From contig CAXKWD010000011.1 of assembly GCA_964059195.1 (NCBI GenBank), positions 30,348,066-30,412,065 on the forward strand: 64,000 bases of DNA, in the 5' to 3' direction. Below the pieces are notes generated by a model. It ran no database searches. It had not been told where the DNA came from and saw only the letters and a list, made by a program, of their open reading frames with translations. Positions 46,153-57,455 of the stretch are shown one piece after another. The translations under genes and the position numbers were made by a program. Position 1 is the stretch's first letter; each line of letters opens with the position of its first letter. Source of the DNA: Ectobius pallidus (lineage: Eukaryota > Arthropoda > Insecta > Blattodea > Ectobiidae).

Positions 46153-47574
46153 CCTGATGTCTAAATTGTTATCATCATACTAAAATCCATTACTTTCATA
46201 TTTCATTCCAGCGAAGCAAGACTTGAAAGCTAAAAGACTGTACCTATTTTACACACTTCACATAAAAAAATACCACTACCAGATCTTAAATGCCAATTCC
46301 TCTGATGCCACTAGTGTTTGTTTGTTTGGTCATTTCAGAAGAGCAGTAACAATGGTGTCTGATAGCAAATGGTATGAATGGAGGAATAGACAGAAACGGA
46401 GTTACTACACATGTCAATGATCTTACATAATACGTTGTGAGTACATCAAATATAATTTTAAACTATCGCAATAAGTAAGTTACAATATAAGATATAATTA
46501 AATATACAGAATAATATAATATAACTTGACATCACAATTTATAATAGGATAATGATTTTACACAGTAACACATAAACACAAGCTTGAATAGACTGTCTTG
46601 TTATGATTGTCCCATGTGAGCCAAACATTGGAGTTCTAGTTCTGAAATCAAATGAAGCATTGAAGATTTGGTAGCATAATAACTGACAACAAATGTTGAA
46701 ACATATTTACATACACAAATTATATGAGCAGAAGTTACGGATTCTAAATGAAAATAATGACAATGAAATTGAAGCTTACACAGCGGCTGAACGCTTTGCA
46801 AGAAATAAGATGCTGAAGAAGGGGATGTGCACGATAAAGCCAACCTTATTGAGAATATTGATCTTTGGTGGTGATTATGGTGGTGATGATGAAATGGCAA
46901 TGATAATATTGATTAGTGTGAAAATGATAGAAAATAAGACTAACATATGCATAGCTGCAGGCAAACCTTTGACAGATTTTGTAAATGTTCTGCAGTTATA
47001 TTATTGTTATTTTTATTTAATTTCATAAAAAATTCACTATTTTTGTTAGAATTATTAAGGAATAAAAGTTTTAACAAACTTTAATTTTCATTGGTGGAAT
47101 GGCTTCATTTGAAAAATACAAATAAACTCTTCTTTGTATCAGCTTTCAATCTTTAAGGTCACATTTCCACTTCAGTGATCGAATCATAGTGGCCACCTTC
47201 AAGTTGCTTTCAAAGTAATTCATATAACTTCGTCAATTAATTCGGAATTTTGCTGGAAGTGAATAACTTCCACATTTTTAGCCAAATTTGCAATTTTTTA
47301 TAAAATTTGTTTAAGATTGTGTACCTATTTCCGTTGTATGAAGAACGAAATGGGAACCGTGTACTGTTTGATCGGCATGTAAATTGCCTCACACTTTCTA
47401 CTTAATGCCCACAGGCTACACCATTAAACAGGGCCCCATTACACTCATTATCACTTAAACCAAACAGGTGTTTTGAATAATCAAATTTTATATAAAAACC
47501 TTGAAAACAAAATACAAAATTCTCAAATGGTTCAGTGTAAGTTTCTGCATACTACAGAATGTAGCCTACCTGTT
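46153..47574. other. No gene recognised
   Basis: AT-rich. A 111-codon open frame at 46693-47028 has no recognised motif. Confidence 0.35.
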
Positions 47575-47930
47575 GACCTTGGGGTATGCAGTTTCACAGT
47601 TGATTGAGGCACTGCGCTACAAACCAGAATGTCATATCATGGGTTTGATCCCCGAAGAGGTCAGGATTTTTCCATTGGCCTAATCCTCCTGGTGGCTCTA
47701 TGGTCCTGGGTCAACTCAGCCTCTAACAGAAATTAGTATCAGGCACAGTCCTGGAAGTAAATAAGGTTCTGACAACCTTACCACCAGGATATTCCAAATG
47801 TCAAGAATCTGGATCCTCAACCTCCTGGCACCCTTAAGGGCCTCCACTCCTTGTACAGGAAACACTTCACCTGATTGACCTTGTCCTTGGGCACAAAGCA
47901 ATACATTACCACCACCAGTCACTAAGGAAA
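47575..47930 (+). mobile_element. tRNA-derived SINE family 2, copy 1
   Basis: The head contains TGATTGAGGCACTGCGCTAC (A-box-like) and ATGGGTTTGATCCCCG (B box), followed by GGTCAGGATTTTTCCATTGG, CTATGGTCCTGGGTCAACTC and AGCCTCTAACAGAAATT. The same series occurs reversed at 52490-52680. Later sequence contains ATTCCAAATGTCAAGAATCT and CCTTAAGGGCCTCCACTCCT. No TSD was identified. Confidence 0.75.
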
Positions 47931-48179
47931 ATAGTAAATAGATTTTATTCTGCTCCCCTATTTCATTATTCTGCCATTAAATCCTGTAAGGTGTAAAATC
48001 TTTCAGTGCTAATTGACCTAAAAAGGTATATAATGTTCAACAAACTACAGGGTCTACATTGTACCGTAAGTTGTAACCGCACGAGCGGTGTTCTCACTCT
48101 CTGCTATGAAGCCCACATTAGCCACACTTGACGTGTGCATGGCTTCCCTGCTTTAAGATATGTGAATTACATATAAGAT
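47931..48179. other. No gene recognised
   Basis: Short spacer. Confidence 0.3.
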
Positions 48180-48700
48180 GTGTTGAAAGTATTGTCCTTC
48201 CTTGGTTTCACAGACATTGTATCTGGAAACTACATTCTGGCTTATGTAAGTGAGTTCTTCCAATGTAATGTTTGTAATTTCATTCATAATGTTTTCTATT
48301 AGTCCTCCAATGTGTGAGGATTTGTTCGATAAAACTTATCTTTCAGGTTATCCCACAAGTAAAAATCACACACTGTTAAGTCTGGGGAGCAAGGTGGAAA
48401 GAGATCAACACTAATCATCTGTCTGAAATTACTTCCGAGATTTTAAGAAGGGAGACTTCTGTTGTATGAGCAGTGGCTGAATCGTGTTGAAACCACCCAC
48501 ATGTTTTTTCATCTTCAGTCCAATGATGGAAGAATGGTGTCAAAATGTCATCTTGGTATATCTCTGAATCTACTGTTGTCTGGTAAAAAATAGGCCCAAT
48601 TATTCATCTTGTACACAAACCCTAATCTTCCTATCATAATGAGGGATTTCATACACACCATTAGGATTTTCTACACGCCAATAGCGAGAGTTATGACTCA
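48180..48700 (-). pseudogene. Mariner-type (DDE/D) transposase relic
   Basis: Minus-strand frames read SHNSRYWRVENP, then WFQHDSATAHTTEVSLLKIS (catalytic Asp in Q-x-D-S/G-A-x-x-H), then FPPCSPDLTVCDFYLW (third acidic position in S-P-D-L-T-x-C-D-F-x-L-W), then LKDKFYRTNPHTLED. That is the expected order for this Tc1/mariner-superfamily group. Frameshifts and stops break it between blocks, and the N-terminal DNA-binding part is not visible. It is a different family from the mariner at 1870-2447. Confidence 0.75.
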
Positions 48701-49359
48701 CTTGCATCAGCCAGCATGTGATTTCCAGATACAATATTCCTGTATAACCCAGGAAGGACAACACTTTCAACATATCTTATAACTTATAAGTAGGGGGCAG
48801 ATTTCTGTGACATGTCATATTTTTCCCCATTGCATTATTTCAGGTTTCCGAGTAATTTAAGCCCGATTCCAAGCATCCTGGTGAAAATGGAACGGCTTTT
48901 ATTGTGCATATAACTGCATATTTAAGAAATTTTCAACTAATGTAGCATATTTAGTATAAATAAGTATAGTAAGTATAAGTATAGCCCTTATTTGTCCCCT
49001 CGGGGCACGGGCCTCTTCTTTATAAATATGTGTATTTAAGTCATATTTTGGCATATTTGTGTGCATATTAAAGAAATTTTGAAGTTTCATATCATATGTT
49101 GTAAATTTTGCATTATAATGATACTTTTTGAGAATTTACAGATATTTTAAATAATTAACATTACATTTTAATAAAATGAATTGTAATGAAACTTAAAAAA
49201 TATATACACAGTGTGTAAGTGGTAAAATCATTATTTAAATTTTATTGGTCATATTTTAATGTTTTTTAGGTCATAAATGCATGCATATATCCTATTTTTT
49301 AGGTCGTAGAAATCCGCCCCCTAGTTATAAGGTAAGATTATATGTAATACTTTTTATAT
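48701..49359. other. No gene; repetitive TTTGGCATATTTGTGTGCAT-like text
   Basis: AT-rich sequence in which GCATATTTAAGAAATTTT-like phrases recur on both strands (48895-49090), hinting at an old short inverted repeat. No confident element. Confidence 0.3.
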
Positions 49360-50379
49360 TGAAGCAATTAATAAATGAAGCAATTGAGAACCTAAACAAC
49401 TGGCTAACTGCAAACAAACTACTACTTAATGTCGACAAAACAGTTTATATTCATTTTCTACACCATCAGGCAAAGCAATTTAATTTTAATTTAAGTTTCA
49501 ACCACACTATTCTTTAAAAAAAAAATGAATCTAAATTTCTTGGTCTCTGGATAGATTCTCAACTATCTTGGGAAGCTCATATTTCTGATCTTACCGGGAG
49601 ACTTAATAAACTATGTTTTACTATTCGTGTACTTAGCAATGTATGCTCCATACAGACTCTTAGGATCATCTACTTTAATTGTATAGAGTCCTTAATCTCC
49701 TATGGCATTCCATTCTGGGGATCCTCCCCAAAAGCAGCTAAGATTTTTAAAATCCAGAAAAGAATATTGAAAATTATATTACATGTTCCGATTAGAACAC
49801 CCAGCAAACGTATTTTTGAAGACATTCAGGTTCTACCAGTACCCTCCATCTTTATTTTTGAGACTCTAAATTTCATCCATAGAAATAAAATTTGCTTTAA
49901 AAAAAAACAACGAATTCCACAATTATCTTACTAGATCATCCTCTAATCTCCATATTAATTGTCACAGAATCACAAAAAGCCTACAAAGCATCTCACATCT
50001 GGGCATCCGTTTATACAATAAGCTACCAACTCAACTACAAAATCTAGAAAGTAACCTTTTCAAAAAGAAATTAAAATCACATGTCATGAAATTTAAGTTT
50101 CTTGAAATTAATGACTTCTTGTTCACCCCCCATTTTACTTAGAGTCGACTCATACTTTAAAATATGTTCTACTCTACTCTTCTTCTTTGATATATCTATA
50201 AAGTTTTAATAGTTATTAGCCATTCAATGTTTTATGCATATGTAAAAGAATTTTAGTCTTAACCTGTTCATAAGTATGTGTGTAATGTGTATGAATGTAT
50301 TTGTGTGTTAACCTGTTTCTACAGTGTTGTTTGTTTTGACGTGTCTTATATCATGTATATTGATCAATGGACGAATAAA

Positions 50380-50428
<49 letters not shown>
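49360..50428 (+). pseudogene. CR1/jockey-like LINE 3' end with (TTA)n tail
   Basis: Frames give NWLTANKLLLNVDKTVYIHF (post-YADD region), FLGLWIDSQLSWEAHIS, TLRIIYFNCIESLISYGIPF, then WG, KIFKIQKRILKIIL, and a C-terminal tail ending FLFTPHFT at about 50140. This is the standard RT palm-to-C-terminus order of CR1/jockey LINEs. A frameshift lies near 49517 and another near 49905. A 3' UTR of about 240 bp leads to an ATT tail at about 50379-50429. It is 5'-truncated. Confidence 0.85.
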
Positions 50429-50430
<2 letters not shown>

Positions 50431-52489
50431 CAGGGAAGCCGCGTGCGCATCAAGTGTGGGTAATGCAAACTTCACAGTGGAGAGTGAAAACACCGCTCAC
50501 ATGGATGCAACTTATAATGTAGGCCCTATAGTAATGGCATCACTGGAAAGCTCTCTGTTTCCATAAGAAATTAAGAATTACTGACAATCTCGAAAATGGT
50601 GCCATAGATACAGATTTCTAAATAGCAAAACAATGTCAGACGTAAGGAAGAAGAAAGGGGAGTTTTTATTGTATATGTTAAGGTGTAATGTGGACAAAGA
50701 ACTCATAGCATTAAACGAATTGGGCAACCATATGAAACACGAAGCTGTAGTGAAAAACATATATGAAAAATTACAACACTGAAATACCAGTAAACAAATT
50801 AACAATAACATACTATCAACACAAGCTGTGTTGTTGATACACTTCAATAATTTTTTTTCTTCAGGAAATTGCCTTTGTTTTCTTTTATTTCCATTAATCC
50901 GGACTTATGCTTATAAGCTCAATCCTGAGCTCCTAGTGATCTGGATTAACAAGTTTTTGTTGTACAGGTTGACACTAAAACATCTTTTTAAAAATTTCGG
51001 ATTTTCACACAGACATGCTGCTTTTTAGTCTTTCCACCTTCTCTACGATCAGCTGCACACAATGTTTAAGTTTTTCACCATTTCCTTTATTTGCTGAATC
51101 CGTATTGGGGATATACAGCAGCAAAAACAATAAAATGAAAAGGAATGAGCAGGAATGCCTGTTAGCAGGTATATGTCACACCCAACAGCTGATTTTTTAA
51201 TACAGTGCCATCAAAACAGAAATGGCACCTCGAGAAAACAGTGGGGGGCATCAATACATTAGATTTGAAATTGTGCTCCAAGATCTATGCTAGAAATCTG
51301 AAGGAACTAGAATTTTGATGGCAGGATTTTTTTTAATGTCAACCTTATTCAACTTGAAGATGATTATATGATTATGCAGGACCTCATTGCACTCCTTATT
51401 CAAAAGTACGGAAGTATAAGATTTGCAATAAGTCGATTTCAGTTCATGTGCACCGCACAGTATATTATATTCCACTAACCTATTGATTGAATGCGATTGG
51501 CTGATCTGCAGTTTCGTCAGGAACCTACACCTTATGGAAGTACTTGCTTTGGACACTCGCTTCAGTTCACTACTTGCCAATAAACACATTCTTCAGCCTC
51601 AAGGCACACAGAGTATCACCTGTCATGCAACGAAAGTGAAGCCACCAAAAAAAGTGGCTCAAATTAGTAACATATCTTCTATAAAACGCCACATATTAGG
51701 GCTATACAGTATATTAAATACATATTCAATATAACATATTTGATTAATTGTTCGATATGAACCCCAAGGTGAAAAAGTCGGGTAACTTACACTGCACAAG
51801 AGGGATACATGCAATGCTGTATGTACATTATTTTCAAATCTTCCTTGAAGGATTACTGCCAACATGCTTTGAATATCTTAGGTTACCAGTAGGTCTAACT
51901 TATCTTAAATTAGGGTGTTTATTCATCCTGCTTTTCCCAGGACAGTCCTGTTTTTCAGCAAAATGTCCTGTTGTCCCACACTTTTTATTGGGGATGCTCA
52001 AATGTCTCACTTTTTGGTGATTCCGATTGAGTCATATATTTTACACTACATTAATGAAAGTTACAGCAATGAAGGTCTTGCTCATTGTCAGAACCCACTT
52101 CTTTGGGGTATAATATGCTGACTTTTATGTCAAAATATCAAACAAAAATGCATTTCTTGATAAAATACCTCAAAGTGAAAAGTATGGTAAAATGAGACAT
52201 CTACTTCTGTGGAATAAGTTATATTATCTTCCACCAGTCTCCAGAGGAAATTTAAAAAGTCATTTTAGTCATATGGTATAATTTGTGAGCATGAGAAAAA
52301 GCTAATTTTATATGTCCACTAAATTTTATGGACGAAATGTTTGTCCCGTTCTTTCTTAAATGTAGCAGGTTTTTTTCCAAAATGCTTTAAAGTGTCCCAT
52401 TTTTATATCACCGTTGTATGGACACTTTAACTTAGATGAGATGGCCAGACATCCTGAATTAGCCTGGACAGTCCTTTTTTTTAATGTCT
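50429..52489. other. No gene recognised
   Basis: Several open frames overlap here without recognised motifs. 50640-50780 (KKKGEFLLYMLRCNVDKELI and following) has protein-like composition and could be an exon or element remnant, but no splice pair supports it. Confidence 0.3.
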
Positions 52490-52680
52490 TGACTATTTTA
52501 CCCTCAGGAATACTCGTAGTACTCAATTCTGTTAGAGGCTGAGTCAACCCCAGAGCCATAGTGCCACTAGAAGGATTAGGCCGATGGAAAAATCCTACCG
52601 ACCTTATTCGGAATCAAACCCGCAACCTTCTGGTTTGTAGCACAGTGCCTCAACACAGTGTACCCCCCAGCTTAGGTTAG
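52490..52680 (-). mobile_element. SINE family 2, copy 2
   Basis: The reverse complement has GGGTTTGATTCCGAAT (B box), GGTAGGATTTTTCCATCGG, GGCTCTGGGGTTGACTC and AGCCTCTAACAGAATTGAGT, matching the copy at 47575 in order. It is truncated in its 3' part. Confidence 0.75.
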
Positions 52681-53444
52681 AGTATGTTAAATTACCTCAT
52701 ACTAGAATATTATTACTTGAAGCTTATACTCCATGAATGCATTTTTATTTTTAAATTATTCCGTTAAGTAAAACAGAAATAGGCTTGTATATTATAAACT
52801 TCTGTATTTTAAAGACCATTCTACTAAAAATCATAATCATGCTTTTTTTGCAATTTTTTCTTCTAGAAGCCACGTATCTATCTTGTGCAGATGCCCCAAA
52901 AAGTCTTTCATTTTTACATTACTATGATATCACATCAGCATTTGCACTTGACATTATGCCTTTACCTTAGTAGAAATTACAAAAACATCGTTTAGAAATA
53001 ATTACAGGCATAGAAAACACTCACAAAACAGTTACACACCCATTTTTATGTGAACACGGTTATAATCTTTTGGTTTCACCTAAGAACCTCATTGCTGGAG
53101 GCTCTATGGTGATGAATGCATAACCCGTCAGGGCTGACAACAATATATAGCTACACTACATCGATGATTTAGAGAATTATACTGACTGACTTCATTTTCT
53201 ACCTAAGGTTATTGGTGCATACTGTCAGTTCACTTTTATTTTCTCAAGATTATTTTTTAGTGCATAGGTAGTTGTAGAAAGATTTCTTCCTGGGTCTACC
53301 TAAGAGAATTCTAAATTTTTAACTTTTTAAAAAATATCTTGTCAATATGTTCAAAATTCTTTTTTGTAAATTTTAGATTTGCTTGGGTGGAATGATATCA
53401 TAGAAATGAACAAACATTTTTCTGTATTGAACTCAAGTAATATA
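52681..53444. other. No gene recognised
   Basis: AT-rich; nothing supported. Confidence 0.4.
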
Positions 53445-53784
53445 CAGCAGCATCCTGCTTGTCCAAACCCCACTAGTCCAAAAACCCAGATAATCCGAAC
53501 CCAAAAAATTGAACTGAACTCACAACATCAAATGCTCAAACCCTACTTCCAGGAAGATGAACAAAGTTGAATGACTTTCATGAGCTTGCTTTCAACAACT
53601 GTGGTTTTCGAGTCACAAAAATAACACTGCATGTTACAGTAACTTAGTACAATTAACCTGTAGACTTTATATATATATATGTATAACTAATTATATTAAT
53701 TATAAATTAACCCCATCTATCAAAATTTTTGCAAATCCAAACAAGCCCGGGTGAAAATTAGTTTGGACTAGCGAGCTTCTGCAG
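53445..53784. mobile_element. Pogo/Tigger-type MITE, 340 bp
   Basis: The left end CAGCAGCATCCTGCTTGTCC and the reversed right end CTGCAGAAGCTCGCTAGTCC form a TIR that extends into AAAC. TA flanks both ends (53443-53444 and 53785-53786). The interior is AT-rich and non-coding. Confidence 0.65.
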
Positions 53785-54326
53785 TATTTTAATTTTGCAA
53801 GCTTCCAACTTTTATTAATGCTTGGGGTCAATATCAAGGTTATATCTATATTTTTGTTCAATTTTTAATCAATACTATACCAGTCGTTTGCTCAGTTTTG
53901 ATCAACACTTTTAAGACTCAAAACTGTATCATATCCACTTTTATGAAGTTGTTCATGAATCTCTCTTTGGTAAAGTTTATTTTCCACAATCCTCACTTTG
54001 GCTTCATGGTTTAATAACCAGAGTTCCAAAATGTTAGGTTTATGCAGATCATATTATTTTTGCAGGAAATGCAAGTTAATTCACAGAATCATATTTGGAA
54101 TAAATGTTTCAATCCTAAGTGGAACATATATTTATATAAAATATGTTAAATGCATGTACTTTCTTGGAATTTGTTTTTTAAATTTTTTCACTTTATGAAA
54201 ACATATCAAGAGAAATATTTGTCTGTTCAAATACTCACAAATGTGTAACAGAACACATGCACACGCTGTCTGCGAGGTCAAAATTGTCACAATTTGCACA
54301 AGAGAAGGAAGCTTGAGTAGAAGTAG
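53785..54326. other. Probable 3' flank/UTR of the 54327 exon
   Basis: On the minus strand this lies downstream of the stop codon at 54327-54329, so part may be 3' UTR. AT-rich. No polyadenylation signal was assigned. Confidence 0.3.
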
Positions 54327-54516
54327 TTACACACGATAATGCAAGGGAGTTCTGAAAGGAGATCCTCTGTCGCATTCGGCCTCACTCAGTTCGTCTCGCT
54401 GTCTCGATGACATTCGAGTGGGAGTGCGGTTTGGAGTTGGGGTGGGAAATGTGAAAGCAGTTTCCTTCGTCTCACTGCAGCTTTTACCACCATACTTCTT
54501 CTTAGGTGAGTGGCTT
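54327..54516 (-). CDS. Terminal coding exon of a host gene
   Basis: After the acceptor AATGATTACAG at the 54517/54516 boundary the minus-strand frame reads SHSPKKKYGGKSCSETKETA, FTFPTPTPNRTPTRMSSRQR, DELSEAECDRGSPFRTPLHY, RV and stops at 54329-54327. The first base completes a Lys codon begun by the upstream exon at 58565-58652, so phases agree exactly. The sequence is basic and Ser/Thr/Pro-rich with TP and SP sites, as in a disordered, phospho-regulated tail. I do not recognise the protein. Confidence 0.6.
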
Positions 54517-54726
54517 CTGTAATCATTAACAATATTGTGGTACATAATCACAATTTTTTGCCCAGGTAATTTATAATTTAAAAACTACCATCATTTTCAT
54601 TAATTTGAAGCTCTATACTTTAGATCATTTATTATTATTGAAGTCTTTTTTCTCTGGCCCTTGAATCTATGCATTGAAAGTAACATCTTTTAGTGTCAGA
54701 AAGTTAATATTTTAAAGTATTATAAC

Positions 54727-54757
54727 AAATGAAAACTTCATTTGATTGTTGTTATTG

Positions 54758-54807
<50 letters not shown>

Positions 54808-54949
54808 AATGGGTTATCTTAAATGTCCCAAATGGAGAGGTAAAACTAAGGTAAAGAAAGAAAGATAATTATAATTATTTTTATTATAATTATATTATAA
54901 TTTATTATTTACTTATAAGAATAATAATAATTATTATTGTAGGTCTAAA

Positions 54950-54985
<36 letters not shown>

Positions 54986-55190
54986 TGACGTCATTATCAT
55001 TATATTTATTATTATTATTTCCATCTTATTCAGATAAGAAAAGATTGATTTACATGCTTAGACAAATATTGTTTGTCAGCACTTCCAAGTCAATAATGGC
55101 AACAACAACCAAGGTAACAGCAACAACTAAAATAACAACAACCAAAATGACAACAACAAAAACAACAACAATGACTAATAACCACTGTAA
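54727..55190. repeat. ATT microsatellites and an AAC-rich tract
   Basis: Long (ATT)n runs at about 54757-54806 and 54951-54984 with degenerate ones between. At 55100-55190 a tract rich in ACAACA units follows. These are simple repeats. Confidence 0.85.
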
Positions 55191-55562
55191 GTCATAAATC
55201 GTTACTTTGGCCTTCAGTATTTCTAGCACAAAATCTGTCCCATGATATACAATAGAGTTTGACCAGAAGAAATGGAATTTGAGTTTAGCTTAATAATATT
55301 GGTTTTGCAAGACTGAAATCTATCTGTTGAGTATACAGTAATACACTTCTGATTAGCCATAGATTGATGTTAGGTTTTGCGGTTGCTAGAAAAAATGACA
55401 TCTATGAATTCTATTTGATGCAATCTACACAAATGTTCACAGTTTGTGTATAGATTGATATTAAATAGGATCACTGGGCCCTTTTCTGTACATGCAATCT
55501 TATTCAGGAGTTTTATGACATGAAGGAAATTATTTTTTAATAATTTATTTATATATAGGCCT

Positions 55563-56611
55563 ATTATTGTTTCTCAGGCTTCCAACAGGGTGAGCTGGAG
55601 GATTTGTTCCAAGCTTTTGGCAGCTATCTCCACTGCCATCTTCTGGAAGAAGTGAGCTGGATTGGAATATATTTGTTTCAAATATAGGAAAGACAGGATA
55701 TGATAGAATGGCTGGAGGGCCAATAGGAAAATTAGAAAATGGAATAATTAAATAGAGAGCTCTGATTAGTTGGGAAGGAAAAAATTGAATTTAATAATGA
55801 TGGGAAATCGGTCCTTCTCAGGACCACTATTTTATTTGGGAGTAAGAGTTGCCAATATTGCCTTCATGGAGAATATTATAGGAGAAAAATTCCTCCGACA
55901 CTGGGACTTGAACCCAGGACCTTTGGCTATTCGCGCCAATGCTCTACGAACTGAGCTAAACCGGAGTTCAATTCACAGCATTAGATGGAACCTCTCTCCA
56001 ATAATGACTAATAGGAGAGAGGTTCCATCTGACGCTGTGAAAGCTCAGTTGGTAGATCATTGGCGCGAATAGCCAAAGGTCCTGGGTTCAAGTCCCAGTG
56101 TCGGAGGAATTTTTCTCCTATAATATTCTCATGTAATGTCCAACAGAGACAATAATCTGTGGTTCATGAATGCTTCTATATCTATATTGCCTTCTAGGCC
56201 TGGCAATGTTGTAGACTGCCATCTACAGCTTTAGATCTGGATTTCTAAGGCCTCTACAACAATGAGGCCCCAGTAGAATCTCTGCCTCCCTAAGATTCTG
56301 GTCTGGTCGAATTTAATTTTGTGGCCAGTGTCAACACTGGGGTGTCCTGAGGAGAACCGATTTCGCATCTCATAAAATCACTAAATTCAATTTTTCTTCC
56401 CAATCAATCCGAGCTCTCCAATTAATTATTCCATTTTCTAATTCTCCTCTTGCCCCGCCACCAGTTCTAGCATATTCTGTCCATCTTATACATGAAACAG
56501 ATATTTTCCAATCCAGCTCACTTCTCCCAGAAGATGGCAGCGGAGGTAGTTGCCGAAAGCTTGGAACAAATCATCCAACTCACCTGGATGGAAGCTCGAG
56601 AAACAATAATA
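55563..56611. mobile_element. Palindromic MITE family, copy 2
   Basis: Arms of about 215 bp (55563-55790 and 56395-56611) are imperfect inverted copies ending ATTATTGTTTCTCAGGCTTC and its complement. They match 39107-39712. The central 600 bp holds the tRNA-like palindrome at 55865-56133 and a segment containing CAGTGTCAACACTGGGGTGT. Confidence 0.8.
55865..56133. repeat. Palindrome of two tRNA-like units
   Basis: It begins near CATGGAGAATATTATAGGAG and ends with the mirrored CTCCTATAATATTCTCATG. The left unit (minus strand, 55894-55965, 72 nt) folds as a tRNA: 6 of 7 acceptor pairs (two of them wobble), D arm GCTC/GAGC, anticodon stem TTGGC/GCCAA with loop GCGAATA (GAA anticodon position), T arm CTGGG/CCCAG with loop TTCAAGT. 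Position 33 is C rather than T. The right unit (plus strand, about 56034-56105) keeps the anticodon and T arms but not the acceptor stem. The centre is CCTCTCTCC...GGAGAGAGG. Confidence 0.8.
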
Positions 56612-56699
56612 TATTTCCAATACCAGCAAAGCCTCAAGTCACAATTTATTTGTAGGATGAATATTTTTTTTAATAGCAGCTGACTAGAAATATGTTGTC

Positions 56700-56788
56700 A
56701 TGCCGGTTTTCGACCAAGAGCTAAGCTAACTTAGCTAAGCTAACTACGCTAAACTAACTTAGCTTAGCTCTTGGTCGACAACCGGCAT
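56700..56788. repeat. Hairpin of about 90 bp with GCTAA repeats
   Basis: ATGCCGGTTTTCGACCAAGA then GCTAAGCTAACTTAG is mirrored, with few mismatches, by CTAACTTAGCTTAGCTCTTG then GTCGACAACCGGCAT. It has no ORF and no known identity. Confidence 0.8.
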
Positions 56789-57455
56789 CAGTGAATTAGT
56801 GCATGTAATTAAGAATCTGAGTATTATTACATTCTGTAAAATTATTCATTTGCATGGAGCATATTAAAGTTCTCTGAAATAAAAAAAAACAAAAATATCA
56901 AGTTAATTTGCATCCCTCATTGTATACCTAACTGGCACTGCATGTAATTATATTATTACCAATTTTAGCTTGATTCGATAAAACACATTTTTAGTACATG
57001 AAATAGTGTTGTGGCTAGAGGCTGCACATCTGTTAAGTAACTTGATTGTTATAACACATTGCCAGAACCCACATACACAAGTAAACACATAATGCAAGCT
57101 AAGAATTTTATTAGTATAAATAAGAATCGAGATTTGGGAGTAAGGTAAGAGTCAAGCAGGCTGTGGCCATGCCACTCGGGCAAAGGCCCAAGGGAAGATC
57201 AAAGGGGGTTCATGGAGGCTATGACATCGTCCTGTCTACCCTTCTCATGTGTGGCTGTGCATAGGAGTTATAAAAAAAGGTTTGAAATATGTTTATGTTA
57301 AGTTAATATGTTTATCCACACGTTACAATTATTAGTATCAATATGTTATCATAAAACATAAGTAAATATGAATATAAGTATAATTATTATGAATAGAATT
57401 GTGAATATATTCTATATGTAGCCTAGGCCTAAATATTGTACCACCATAACAAATG

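Noticed and set aside
50278..50566. Frames encoding poly-Ile, poly-Asn or poly-Leu
   Set aside because: They are translations of the ATT tail of the LINE.
55894..55965. Genuine tRNA-Phe (GAA) gene
   Set aside because: It folds well, but position 33 is C, one acceptor pair is missing, and it is one arm of a dispersed palindromic repeat.
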